Source: WAOL01 sp964399035 (lineage in GTDB: Archaea > Thermoproteota > Thermoprotei_A > Sulfolobales > NBVN01). From it: a stretch of DNA of 12,462 nt. This document shows, piece after piece, positions 7,035 through 12,462 of the stretch (position 1 is its first letter; each line of letters starts with the position of its first letter). The stretch covers positions 1 through 12,462 of the forward strand of contig CAYNPH010000042.1 of NCBI GenBank assembly GCA_964399035.1. The letters run 5' to 3'. A model generated the notes under the pieces. It was given only the letters and a program-made list of their open reading frames with translations, ran no database searches and had not been told where the DNA came from. The position numbers and the translations under genes are program-made.

Positions 7035-8979
7035 AATCTGACTCACTGCACGCAAATTTACCGACAGTCTTTCCTCTCCACGCCTTCCCCCACTCGCTAA
7101 CGTTATGGGTGAAGTCCTCGAGATCCTTTAACTCCCATCCGAAGGCCTCAACCCACCCGTACCTATCACCAATGCTTCCTCGGCGTCTTGCGCGTACGTA
7201 GCTGAGTGTTAGAACCTTCACCTTTACAGGGATCTTCCCTTCCTTGGGGCCTGAGTACATCTTAGCATAGATTCCCTTCGGGCCTACCCTGAGCTTAAGC
7301 CCTCTGTGATGGAGGAGGGCGGCTTCAGGCTTTAGCACGACCCAGATCTCAGAGCAACCAGTAATTCCTGTAGCGCCGTTCCTGAAGTACTTCTCAACGC
7401 TCTCGTCGATTTTCTTCAAGGGTTCCCCAGTGCCTGTTAGGCTTTCGACCTCAACGCAGATGATGTTGTCTCGTTCGTTGGTGAAGGTTATGTCCGGCAC
7501 CACGTTACTGCCCCCGATGCTCTCCTCGACCTTCAGATCCAGCTTCTCGATAGCCTTCAGCACGGCGTCAATAATGTCCTTCGTCCCTCCACGTAACTCG
7601 CTGAGAACCGCGTCCCTCACTATGGCTGCGAACGTTGCTACCTTAATTCCGTATTGGGCGGTATCGACCTGTCCTGTCACCCCGACCTGCCTGCGTACGA
7701 ACGGTGAGAGCCTGCGGACAGTCTCCTTCACCACGGCGTTCCTGTACTTAATGATCTGGGCTACGTTCCCACTAACTAGGTTCTCCCGCGAACCGATTAG
7801 GGCTAGGTTCGCGAACTCCTCAAGCGCGCGTCCATCACTCTCGAACTTAAGGGTATATACCTGAGCCGACGCCACCTCGCCTAAGCGGGCGAGGAGCTTG
7901 CAGGCTGACTCATGATCGGACACCGCAATCACTAGCGCACCCGGCCCGTGCGAGTACAGCACGGGCCACCTACTGCTCAGTAGGGATAGGATGTCCTCGA
8001 TGACGTAGGGATCCCTAGTGGTGTCAAACACTTCAACGACACCGCGTAGGGGTAACCTACCCAGTGAAGCCCTACTGAGGTTCTCAAGCGGCGGCTCCAC
8101 ATCCTCGCTTAACCCCACATCCCTCCTAACGAACACCCTAACGTCCGAACCCACGGCCTCCACCAGCAACTCCCTAAGCAGGTAAGCGACGAGCAAGTGC
8201 CACTCACTACCCTCAGGCTCCTCAACTATGACCACCGCCACGTCCCCGCCGAACTCACTCGAGGATCTAGGTAGGGAACCGCCGCTCACCCCAAGCACGT
8301 CCTCCAGCAACTCCTCCAACTCCCCACTCCCTGCGAGGTTCTCTAATAGACCAACACCCAACTCGAACTCCTGCGCAACACCCGTACCCAAGGATAACTC
8401 ACCCCTAAACCCCATACTAACACCCGGAAGAAGGACATCAGCAAGCAGGGCCCAAGGCCCCACACGGAAGGTAGCGGAAGACGAACCACGCAAGTCCTCC
8501 CCGAAAAACACGCGCGTCGAGACAAGCGGCACGGAAGTAGCGCCACCACACCTCACAAGAAGCACGCCGCCCAGAGCGTCCCTCAAAGCACGCCCGGCGC
8601 CTAAGCCCCCAACACCCTCTAGAGAATACTCAACACTAGTGCTAAACATAACGGGACCGACTGCGAGCGAACGCCCTGAAACCCTAGTAAGGATTACGCC
8701 ACCCACCAGATCAAATGGCACAGAAGCAAAGCCCCCAGCAACACCAACCCAGGACGCAACCGAAGTGCTCAAATGCACCGAACCAAGACCACGGGAAAGC
8801 ACCGAGGCATCAACCAAGGAGGGAAGCCCAACAAGGTCGGCAACCTTCACCTTACCAGTAGCGGTGACCCCAGCATTACCCACTAACGAAGACGAAAAAC
8901 CATCAACCACGCCAACGTCCCCCGAAACCTCCTCCCTAACCCTGTGACGCCCTTTCAATGCAGTGGCCCCCGAGCTCAA
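7033..8979 (-). CDS. Large protein with C-terminal PD-(D/E)XK-like nuclease domain
   Basis: This 648-residue protein starts at TTG 8979 in a TTGA overlap with the preceding stop. Residues 1-230 are strikingly rich in Val, Gly, Ser and Leu, reflecting a G+T-rich coding strand; they include GVTATGKV at 37-44, which resembles a P-loop but lacks the final Ser/Thr. Residues 247-262 read VAVVIVEEPEGSEWHL, resembling the Walker B/D-loop of OLD- or ABC-type ATPases (the EEPE form), so residues 1-400 may be a degenerate ABC-like ATPase; this is tentative. The C-terminal part is clearer: VVPDITF at 493-499 followed by ICVEVESL at 507-514 gives a PD-x13-ExE arrangement, and EIWVVLKPEAALLHH at 544-558 supplies the next strand and helix. 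The expected product is a nuclease fused to a regulatory or motor-like domain. It could also be a structural PD-(D/E)XK relative that has lost activity. Confidence 0.75.
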   Translation of the reverse strand: MSSGATALKGRHRVREEVSGDVGVVDGFSSSLVGNAGVTATGKVKVADLVGLPSLVDASVLSRGLGSVHLSTSVASWVGVAGGFASVPFDLVGGVILTRVSGRSLAVGPVMFSTSVEYSLEGVGGLGAGRALRDALGGVLLVRCGGATSVPLVSTRVFFGEDLRGSSSATFRVGPWALLADVLLPGVSMGFRGELSLGTGVAQEFELGVGLLENLAGSGELEELLEDVLGVSGGSLPRSSSEFGGDVAVVIVEEPEGSEWHLLVAYLLRELLVEAVGSDVRVFVRRDVGLSEDVEPPLENLSRASLGRLPLRGVVEVFDTTRDPYVIEDILSLLSSRWPVLYSHGPGALVIAVSDHESACKLLARLGEVASAQVYTLKFESDGRALEEFANLALIGSRENLVSGNVAQIIKYRNAVVKETVRRLSPFVRRQVGVTGQVDTAQYGIKVATFAAIVRDAVLSELRGGTKDIIDAVLKAIEKLDLKVEESIGGSNVVPDITFTNERDNIICVEVESLTGTGEPLKKIDESVEKYFRNGATGITGCSEIWVVLKPEAALLHHRGLKLRVGPKGIYAKMYSGPKEGKIPVKVKVLTLSYVRARRRGSIGDRYGWVEAFGWELKDLEDFTHNVSEWGKAWRGKTVGKFACSESD

Positions 8980-10289
8980 AGCTCTTGGTCAGCGGGAAAA
9001 CACGCTATGTCTTGTAGGCATTTAGAATTAGCGTAGACTTCGAGTCTATGCTCACTAATCCTATCGTAGTAAGTAACGTTTAGTACTGGCGAGTAGAGCA
9101 CACCAGAATCTCGTAGCAACATTAACGCCCTCCAAGCTTTGTTAAACTGTTGCGGACCGTTTAATCCCATCTGGGATATGTGCAACTTTTTACTCTTTAT
9201 GGCACTAGCGATTCTATTAAATTCCCTCTGCGTGTAATTGATTAAGTGCCCTTTAATAGTGCTCTTACCATAAATGAGACTCTCCAAGTCAATCACTCTT
9301 TTCCTCTTAGGATAGCATTCCTCATAATCCCCGACGTAGTCGTAGGCCGCCTTTATGAACTCGAGCAGGGGACTACGGATTGTAACGGGGCTTCTACCAT
9401 AGTAACTCTCTGTATACGTGCCTAGCAACAGCACCTTCATTAACTCCCGCTTCGCGAGCTCGCTCTTAATCGTATCAATCGTATCTACGTCTTGGTAAGA
9501 GATGAATTTCTGATCTACCCAGTCAATTATAGCTTTATAGCCCAAGATCCTTAGCATTTCCTCAAATTTCCGTGTGTCGTTCCCCACTAGCTCCAGTAGA
9601 TCCTGTGCTATTACGGAACTCACGCATAAGGCAAACGTCGTGTAAGGGTTTACCCCAGGCGCTAGTTTGACGAGATTCTCCACTACGTCTTTGATTAGGT
9701 TAATTAGGTTCCTAGGCTCTTGACCTGGTTTAGGTATGTACTTACATATTAGTTCGTGCACCTCGTTATCATCTACAGAGACATCCCCACTAACACTCTT
9801 TCCCAGCCTTTCTAGAGCATCCCTCAGTACATGCCCTAGGTCTCTCCATATTGTTTCAAGCATGTAAAAGGTACACTTAGCCACTCTGACGTTCCTTAAC
9901 CCATTGTTCTCTAGGTATGTAATTAGGTCATCTGTGGAGCTATTTAGAGAGTGACCTCCGTCTCTTGGGTATAGTTCTATTCCGAAGAGTGTCCAGAGGA
10001 TTGGCGCTATTGGTTTCGCGTTATTTCCTTTTTTCTTGCTTATTCCTCCAGCAATTATTGTTTTCATTCTTTCGCGTATTTCCGGATCCTTGAAGTCGCT
10101 TAGGAGTTTTCCTTTCTTCCCGAGTGCTTTTTCTAGTGCTTTGTCTATTTTGCGTAGTTCTTGTAGGTCTTCGTATAGTTTCTTGAGTTGCTGTGCGTAC
10201 TCTGTCTTCCAGTTCTGGGGGTTCGTTACCTTGTTTAGGTAGTTGCGTAGGGTGGTTGTTTGCTGGTTGGGTTGCTGTGCCTTGCTCAT
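8976..10289 (-). CDS. Unrecognised helical 437-residue protein
   Basis: I do not recognise a family. The first 25 residues are Gln/Asn/Thr-rich (SKAQQPNQQTTTLRNYL) and probably disordered. Residues 30-57 (YAQQLKKLYEDLQELRKIDKALEKAL) form a likely coiled coil. The rest is predicted mixed but mainly helical, with IAPILWTLFGIELYPRDGG around 93-111 and a Lys/Arg-rich segment CYPKRKRVIDLESLIYGKS near 320-338. No metal site, P-loop or membrane segment is visible. The ATG overlaps the stop of the metallopeptidase gene (ATGA) and is preceded by GGGTGAGG at 10294-10301, a good ribosome binding site, so it is both coupled and independently initiated. Its 3' end overlaps the nuclease gene by TTGA. The coding strand is A+C-rich at the 5' end, which explains the Gln/Asn/Thr bias. 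The cofactor or target-recognition subunit of the operon is a reasonable guess, nothing more. Confidence 0.75.
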   Translation of the reverse strand: MSKAQQPNQQTTTLRNYLNKVTNPQNWKTEYAQQLKKLYEDLQELRKIDKALEKALGKKGKLLSDFKDPEIRERMKTIIAGGISKKKGNNAKPIAPILWTLFGIELYPRDGGHSLNSSTDDLITYLENNGLRNVRVAKCTFYMLETIWRDLGHVLRDALERLGKSVSGDVSVDDNEVHELICKYIPKPGQEPRNLINLIKDVVENLVKLAPGVNPYTTFALCVSSVIAQDLLELVGNDTRKFEEMLRILGYKAIIDWVDQKFISYQDVDTIDTIKSELAKRELMKVLLLGTYTESYYGRSPVTIRSPLLEFIKAAYDYVGDYEECYPKRKRVIDLESLIYGKSTIKGHLINYTQREFNRIASAIKSKKLHISQMGLNGPQQFNKAWRALMLLRDSGVLYSPVLNVTYYDRISEHRLEVYANSKCLQDIACFPADQEL

Positions 10290-10927
10290 TTTGCCTCACC
10301 CGTGTTTCTCGTTGGTATTACTACGGTGCATTTCCTTAGGTGCTGTGCTGGGTTGTTCTGGAATTCCTTCATCGGTACTTTCTCGGGTTCTTCGGGGTGG
10401 TGAGGTTCCAGCGTCTTTTCTAGGTACTTTAGGTGGTCCTGCGTTAGGAATATGAAGAGTGGTCTGTCGCTTTCCCATGCCCAGCTCCATGGTTGCTGCG
10501 TGTTGTTTTCGTGTTCGAGCGTGGTTAGTGTGGGTATGTCGTGTATGATGAGGTTAGTGATGTATGTTGTTACGTTCTCGTCTTCCTCCTCGTCCTCACC
10601 TATGATTCCGGACACGTGGATGAGTTCGTGTATTAGTGTCCTTACGAGTTCGTCTTTGTTCCTCAGTGCTTCGGGGGTTAGGACGATGTCCGTTCTTTCG
10701 TCTCCTAGCTTTAGGGTTAGGCCTGCGTTCGTGCTTCCGTCCTCCTCGACGAGGTTGAAGGGGCAGTAGAGGAGGGCGTGGTTGTTTCCTTTCTCGAATT
10801 CATTCATGAGTGTGAGGAGTTCTGAGGCGATGAAGCCCAGGTAGGAGGGTTTCTCGACGAGGTTTGTGAGCCCTGCCTTGAGGGCCTCCCAGACCTCGAG
10901 GATTTCTCTTTCCTTCCCTCTCCACAT
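10286..10927 (-). CDS. HExxH zinc metallopeptidase-like protein, first gene of the operon
   Basis: This 213-residue protein carries TLIHELIHVSG, with the zinc-binding HExxH at His100-Glu101-Leu-Ile-His104. Thirteen residues on, an acidic stretch leads to Glu117 in ENVTTYITNLI, which resembles the third-ligand helix of ImmA/IrrE-like (M78) peptidases, where Glu is followed by Asn and a small residue. That subfamily call is tentative. A preceding strand with LTLKLGDERTDIVLTPEAL is consistent with the edge strand that precedes the active helix in zincins. There is no signal peptide or transmembrane helix, so it should be cytoplasmic, unlike FtsH. The C-terminal 80 residues are rich in His, Pro, Glu and Asn and follow an A+C-rich stretch. 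The start ATG 10927 is preceded by GGTGG and a TATA-like box, making this the promoter-proximal gene. It may process a partner in the operon or a foreign protein. Confidence 0.78.
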   Translation of the reverse strand: MWRGKEREILEVWEALKAGLTNLVEKPSYLGFIASELLTLMNEFEKGNNHALLYCPFNLVEEDGSTNAGLTLKLGDERTDIVLTPEALRNKDELVRTLIHELIHVSGIIGEDEEEDENVTTYITNLIIHDIPTLTTLEHENNTQQPWSWAWESDRPLFIFLTQDHLKYLEKTLEPHHPEEPEKVPMKEFQNNPAQHLRKCTVVIPTRNTGEAK

Positions 10928-10929
10928 GG

Positions 10930-10976
10930 GTTTCCACCGTTCTTATTTTAGAGGTCGTTAGTAATAAATATATTTG
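10930..10976 (-). promoter_or_regulatory. Promoter and ribosome binding site of the six-gene operon
   Basis: On the minus strand AAATATATTTATT at 10975-10963 is a good archaeal TATA-like box centred about 42 bases before the ATG at 10927. Transcription would start near 10944, giving a leader of about 17 bases that contains GGTGG (about 10935-10939) as the ribosome binding site. It is the most A+T-rich spot in this part of the window. Confidence 0.5.
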
Positions 10977-11006
10977 TTTGTGAAAATAATGGAGAATCTA
11001 CGCGTT

Positions 11007-11020
11007 AATTCCTAGGAATT
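11007..11020. promoter_or_regulatory. 14-base perfect palindrome upstream of the operon promoter
   Basis: AATTCCTAGGAATT is a perfect inverted repeat with no spacer. It lies about 31 bases upstream of the operon's TATA-like box and about 20 bases after the stop of the 377-residue gene. Placement just upstream of the TATA box fits an activator site or an operator for a dimeric regulator; a termination role for the upstream gene is the alternative. Confidence 0.35.
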
Positions 11021-11024
11021 TATG

Positions 11025-11029
11025 AAAAA
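11025..11029 (-). terminator. Possible short U-rich terminator of the 377-residue gene
   Basis: On the minus strand a run of five T follows the stop codon (11042-11044) by about 12 bases, in CATTTTTCAT. Archaeal termination often uses such T-runs. The run is short, so the call is weak. Confidence 0.25.
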
Positions 11030-11041
11030 TGAGAACCGCGG

Positions 11042-12175
11042 TCACAGGACTATGGGCTCGCGTATGACTATGGTTATCGTTGCGGTGCAGGTGCCTTGCC
11101 TGGCGTAGGTACGTATGTGTGTGATCCTCAAGTAGTCTTTCTCCCTAGCCGTCGTCACCCATGACTTGATCGCTTTCTGCAGGTGCTCGCAGTCGAGGGC
11201 CTTGGCGCTGAACTCGAGTTCTTCGAGCGCCTCTTCAATAATCCTCGCACGCCACCTCCTGTTCTTGACCTTAGTGGCTAGTTTCCGACACCTCTCTGGG
11301 ATCCCGCCTGAGGCCGCCGTTCCTAGCCAGGCATTGCTCACTTCCTCAGCGATTCTCTCTGCTACAAGCTTGACTACGTAGGCGTTGACGCCGTAGGATA
11401 TGGAGGAACGTATCATCGCGTTGACGCGTCCCTTATTCCATGGGGCGAAGTACCTTGCGTAGATAGGCTTTGATGCCTTCGCAACTAGGTCGACCAGCTC
11501 CATTGCCCCGCGACCATCCTCAGCGAACTCTAAGGTCTCGATAATGTGTTTCTCGATGTCGTCGGCTAGATCGCTTACCTCGTCATTCACCTTCACTTTG
11601 AAGGGCTCGGCGAGCTCGCCGGGCTCTAACTTGGCGTTGAGCTTTAGGTGGAGGCCCTCAGGAACCTTTCCGCCCCTGCTGAATGCTGTGAAGCCCGCGC
11701 CCATCACGTCCCTGACGCAGTTGGCGGCGCTTCTGAAGAAGTGCAGTAGGTACTCCCGCATGAGCCTCCCGCCGATGCTACGGCATAGTGTGTCGTCCAG
11801 CTCCCTAGCTAGGGTGTGGAGCCAGGAGTTGCTGATCCCTGAGTTGAGTTGCTTCACCGTAACCATTAGGTCGAGTATCCTCAGCGCCTCGTAGAACCCG
11901 TACTGACTCACGAACGCTATTAAGCCGGCCTCACCTGAGAGGGGCCCGCTCCACTTCCTCGTCGTTGAGACTAGGCTCCTTAAGCCGAGCAACGCCTTCT
12001 CAACGTAGTGGACGAAGGACACGGAGAGGGCGTCACCGCAGTACTGCCTGACAAGGCTTGACGAGGCCACGTCCTTAAGGGTCTTCTCCCTGCCTTCAGG
12101 GGCTAGGATCCTGCTAATCAAGAGCTCCGCTGCTACCGCGTAAACGCATTTCCTGCTGAGAACCCTCTTCGGCAA
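11042..12175 (-). CDS. Unrecognised 377-residue protein
   Basis: I do not recognise this protein. It is mainly helical with many basic residues (RKCVYAVAAELLISRIL near the start, SKPIYARYFAPWNKGRVNAMIRSS near 235-258, VKNRRWRARIIEEALEELEF around 303-322) and ends in a beta-rich tail, TCTATITIVIREPIVL. Eight or so Cys are scattered without a CxxC knuckle. No nucleotide-binding or catalytic motif, signal peptide or membrane segment is evident. The start is TTG 12175, chosen because it is the first usable start after a TATA-like GGTTTATGAA; no strong ribosome binding site precedes it, so the transcript may have a very short leader. It is 114 bases upstream of the metallopeptidase gene and separated from it by its own possible terminator and by a new promoter, so it may be outside the operon although in the same orientation. 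Confidence 0.72.
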   Translation of the reverse strand: MPKRVLSRKCVYAVAAELLISRILAPEGREKTLKDVASSSLVRQYCGDALSVSFVHYVEKALLGLRSLVSTTRKWSGPLSGEAGLIAFVSQYGFYEALRILDLMVTVKQLNSGISNSWLHTLARELDDTLCRSIGGRLMREYLLHFFRSAANCVRDVMGAGFTAFSRGGKVPEGLHLKLNAKLEPGELAEPFKVKVNDEVSDLADDIEKHIIETLEFAEDGRGAMELVDLVAKASKPIYARYFAPWNKGRVNAMIRSSISYGVNAYVVKLVAERIAEEVSNAWLGTAASGGIPERCRKLATKVKNRRWRARIIEEALEELEFSAKALDCEHLQKAIKSWVTTAREKDYLRITHIRTYARQGTCTATITIVIREPIVL

Positions 12176-12206
12176 TTACCGGAACCCAAGGTATCTAACC
12201 CCTAAT

Positions 12207-12219
12207 CGATTCATAAACC
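12207..12219 (-). promoter_or_regulatory. Candidate promoter of the 377-residue gene
   Basis: On the minus strand GGTTTATGAA (12219-12210) is a TATA-like box centred about 38 bases before the TTG at 12175, predicting a leader of roughly 12 bases. The match is modest. Confidence 0.35.
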
Positions 12220-12231
12220 ATGGGGTTACAG

Positions 12232-12256
12232 TGAGTGTTAAACGCGTTGTTACTCA
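12232..12256. repeat. Imperfect inverted repeat between divergent genes
   Basis: TGAGT and ACTCA flank a perfect AACGCGTT core (12241-12248) with arms offset by one base. The element sits between the divergent starts at 12175 and 12354 and could be a regulator site shared by both; chance is also possible. Confidence 0.25.
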
Positions 12257-12315
12257 GTTAAGGCATAAGCTACTGAAGATTCACCATGGTCGTCCCATAT
12301 GACATATAAGACTGT

Positions 12316-12328
12316 TTTCATATAGGCT
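12316..12328 (+). promoter_or_regulatory. Candidate promoter of the radical SAM gene
   Basis: TTTCATATAGG places a TATA-like core (CATATAG, 12319-12325) about 30 bases before the GTG at 12354, the spacing expected for a leaderless crenarchaeal transcript. Two further CATAT copies occur at 12296 and 12303. Confidence 0.4.
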
Positions 12329-12353
12329 TTTTTGGGTGAGTCTAACTTTTTAG

Positions 12354-12462
12354 GTGGGGAGGGAGACGAGGGTACTTCTGGCTACGCCTCCCGATATTCA
12401 TGACCTTGAAGTGTATAGGGTTGCGGGGCTTAACGCGCCTCCCCTTGGGCTCGCGTGGATTG
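12354..12462 (+). CDS. N-terminus of a B12-binding radical SAM protein (3' end outside window)
   Basis: The frame is open from GTG 12354 to the window edge, 36 codons. The start is fixed by an in-frame TAG immediately upstream (12351-12353). The visible residues VLLATPPDIHDLEVYRVAGL followed by APPLGLAWI match the first strand and loop of cobalamin-binding domains of archaeal radical SAM enzymes, where a hydrophobic strand runs into a Pro-rich turn and later a P-P-L-G-L-A motif. The 4Fe-4S CxxxCxxC motif would lie outside the window, so the exact reaction cannot be given. It is transcribed divergently from the 377-residue gene and is probably a housekeeping-type neighbour marking the edge of the accessory region. 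Confidence 0.7.
   Translation, partial: MGRETRVLLATPPDIHDLEVYRVAGLNAPPLGLAWI

Noticed and set aside
8228..8947. 239-codon plus-strand open frame opposite the N-terminal part of the 648-residue protein
   Set aside because: The translation is low-complexity Pro/Ser/Thr/Ala with no domain. It arises because the local strand is A+C-rich and so poor in stop codons. The opposite frame is coupled to its operon neighbours and continues into a nuclease domain.
10021..10490. Overlapping minus-strand open frames spanning the junction of the metallopeptidase and 437-residue genes
   Set aside because: They are shadow frames with Gln/Asn/Arg/Thr-rich nonsense composition caused by the A+C-rich coding strand; the ATGA overlap of the two real genes explains the junction.
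1..12462. CRISPR array, tRNA/rRNA genes, insertion sequences, integrase or att-like direct repeats
   Set aside because: No regularly spaced repeats, cloverleaf-type sequences, transposase motifs or long direct repeats were found on reading both strands.

Overview
The window most likely comes from a hyperthermophilic or thermoacidophilic crenarchaeon (Thermoproteota). The signs are short TATA-like boxes 25-45 bases before starts, GGTGA/GGAGG ribosome binding sites, frequent TTG and GTG starts, many AGG arginine codons, a Cdc48-type AAA+ protein, and archaeal-style neighbours at both edges. The genus cannot be fixed from the sequence. There are no tRNA or rRNA genes, CRISPR arrays, transposases or integrases.

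Layout. Bases 1-161 hold the 3' end of a gene whose C-terminus looks like an archaeal secreted or pilin-like protein. Bases 236-3899 (+) form a three-gene McrBC-like cassette: a DUF2357/PD-(D/E)XK nuclease (McrC-like), an unlisted 70-codon reading frame that appears to start at CTG behind a perfect AGGAGG, and an McrB-like AAA+ motor. This cassette runs tail-to-tail into a six-gene operon on the minus strand (10927 down to 3984). In order of transcription it encodes a HExxH zinc metallopeptidase-like protein, an unrecognised 437-residue protein, a 648-residue protein ending in a PD-(D/E)XK-like nuclease domain, a Cdc48-like AAA+ ATPase whose second ATPase module has lost its nucleotide-binding motifs, a zinc-ribbon protein, and a small alpha/beta protein. 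The genes overlap by a few bases or lie no more than 11 bases apart, and a TATA-like element plus a GGTGG site precede the first. Upstream is a separately transcribed minus-strand gene of unknown function (377 residues), and then, divergent from it, the start of a B12-binding radical SAM protein that leaves the window.

Working model (inference). The McrBC-like cassette is a candidate modification-dependent or structure-dependent restriction system. The six-gene operon joins a AAA+ unfoldase-type motor, a metalloprotease, a nuclease, a zinc adaptor and two unknown proteins. I do not recognise this set as a described system. Its position beside a restriction-like cassette makes it a candidate undescribed defence or protein/DNA quality-control system.

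The base composition also shows a strong keto/amino (G+T versus A+C) skew that swings within genes. It shapes the amino-acid composition of several proteins, notably the Val/Gly/Ser-rich N-terminus of the 648-residue protein and the Gln/Asn/Thr/Lys-rich junction of the first two operon proteins, and it creates long false reading frames on the opposite strand.
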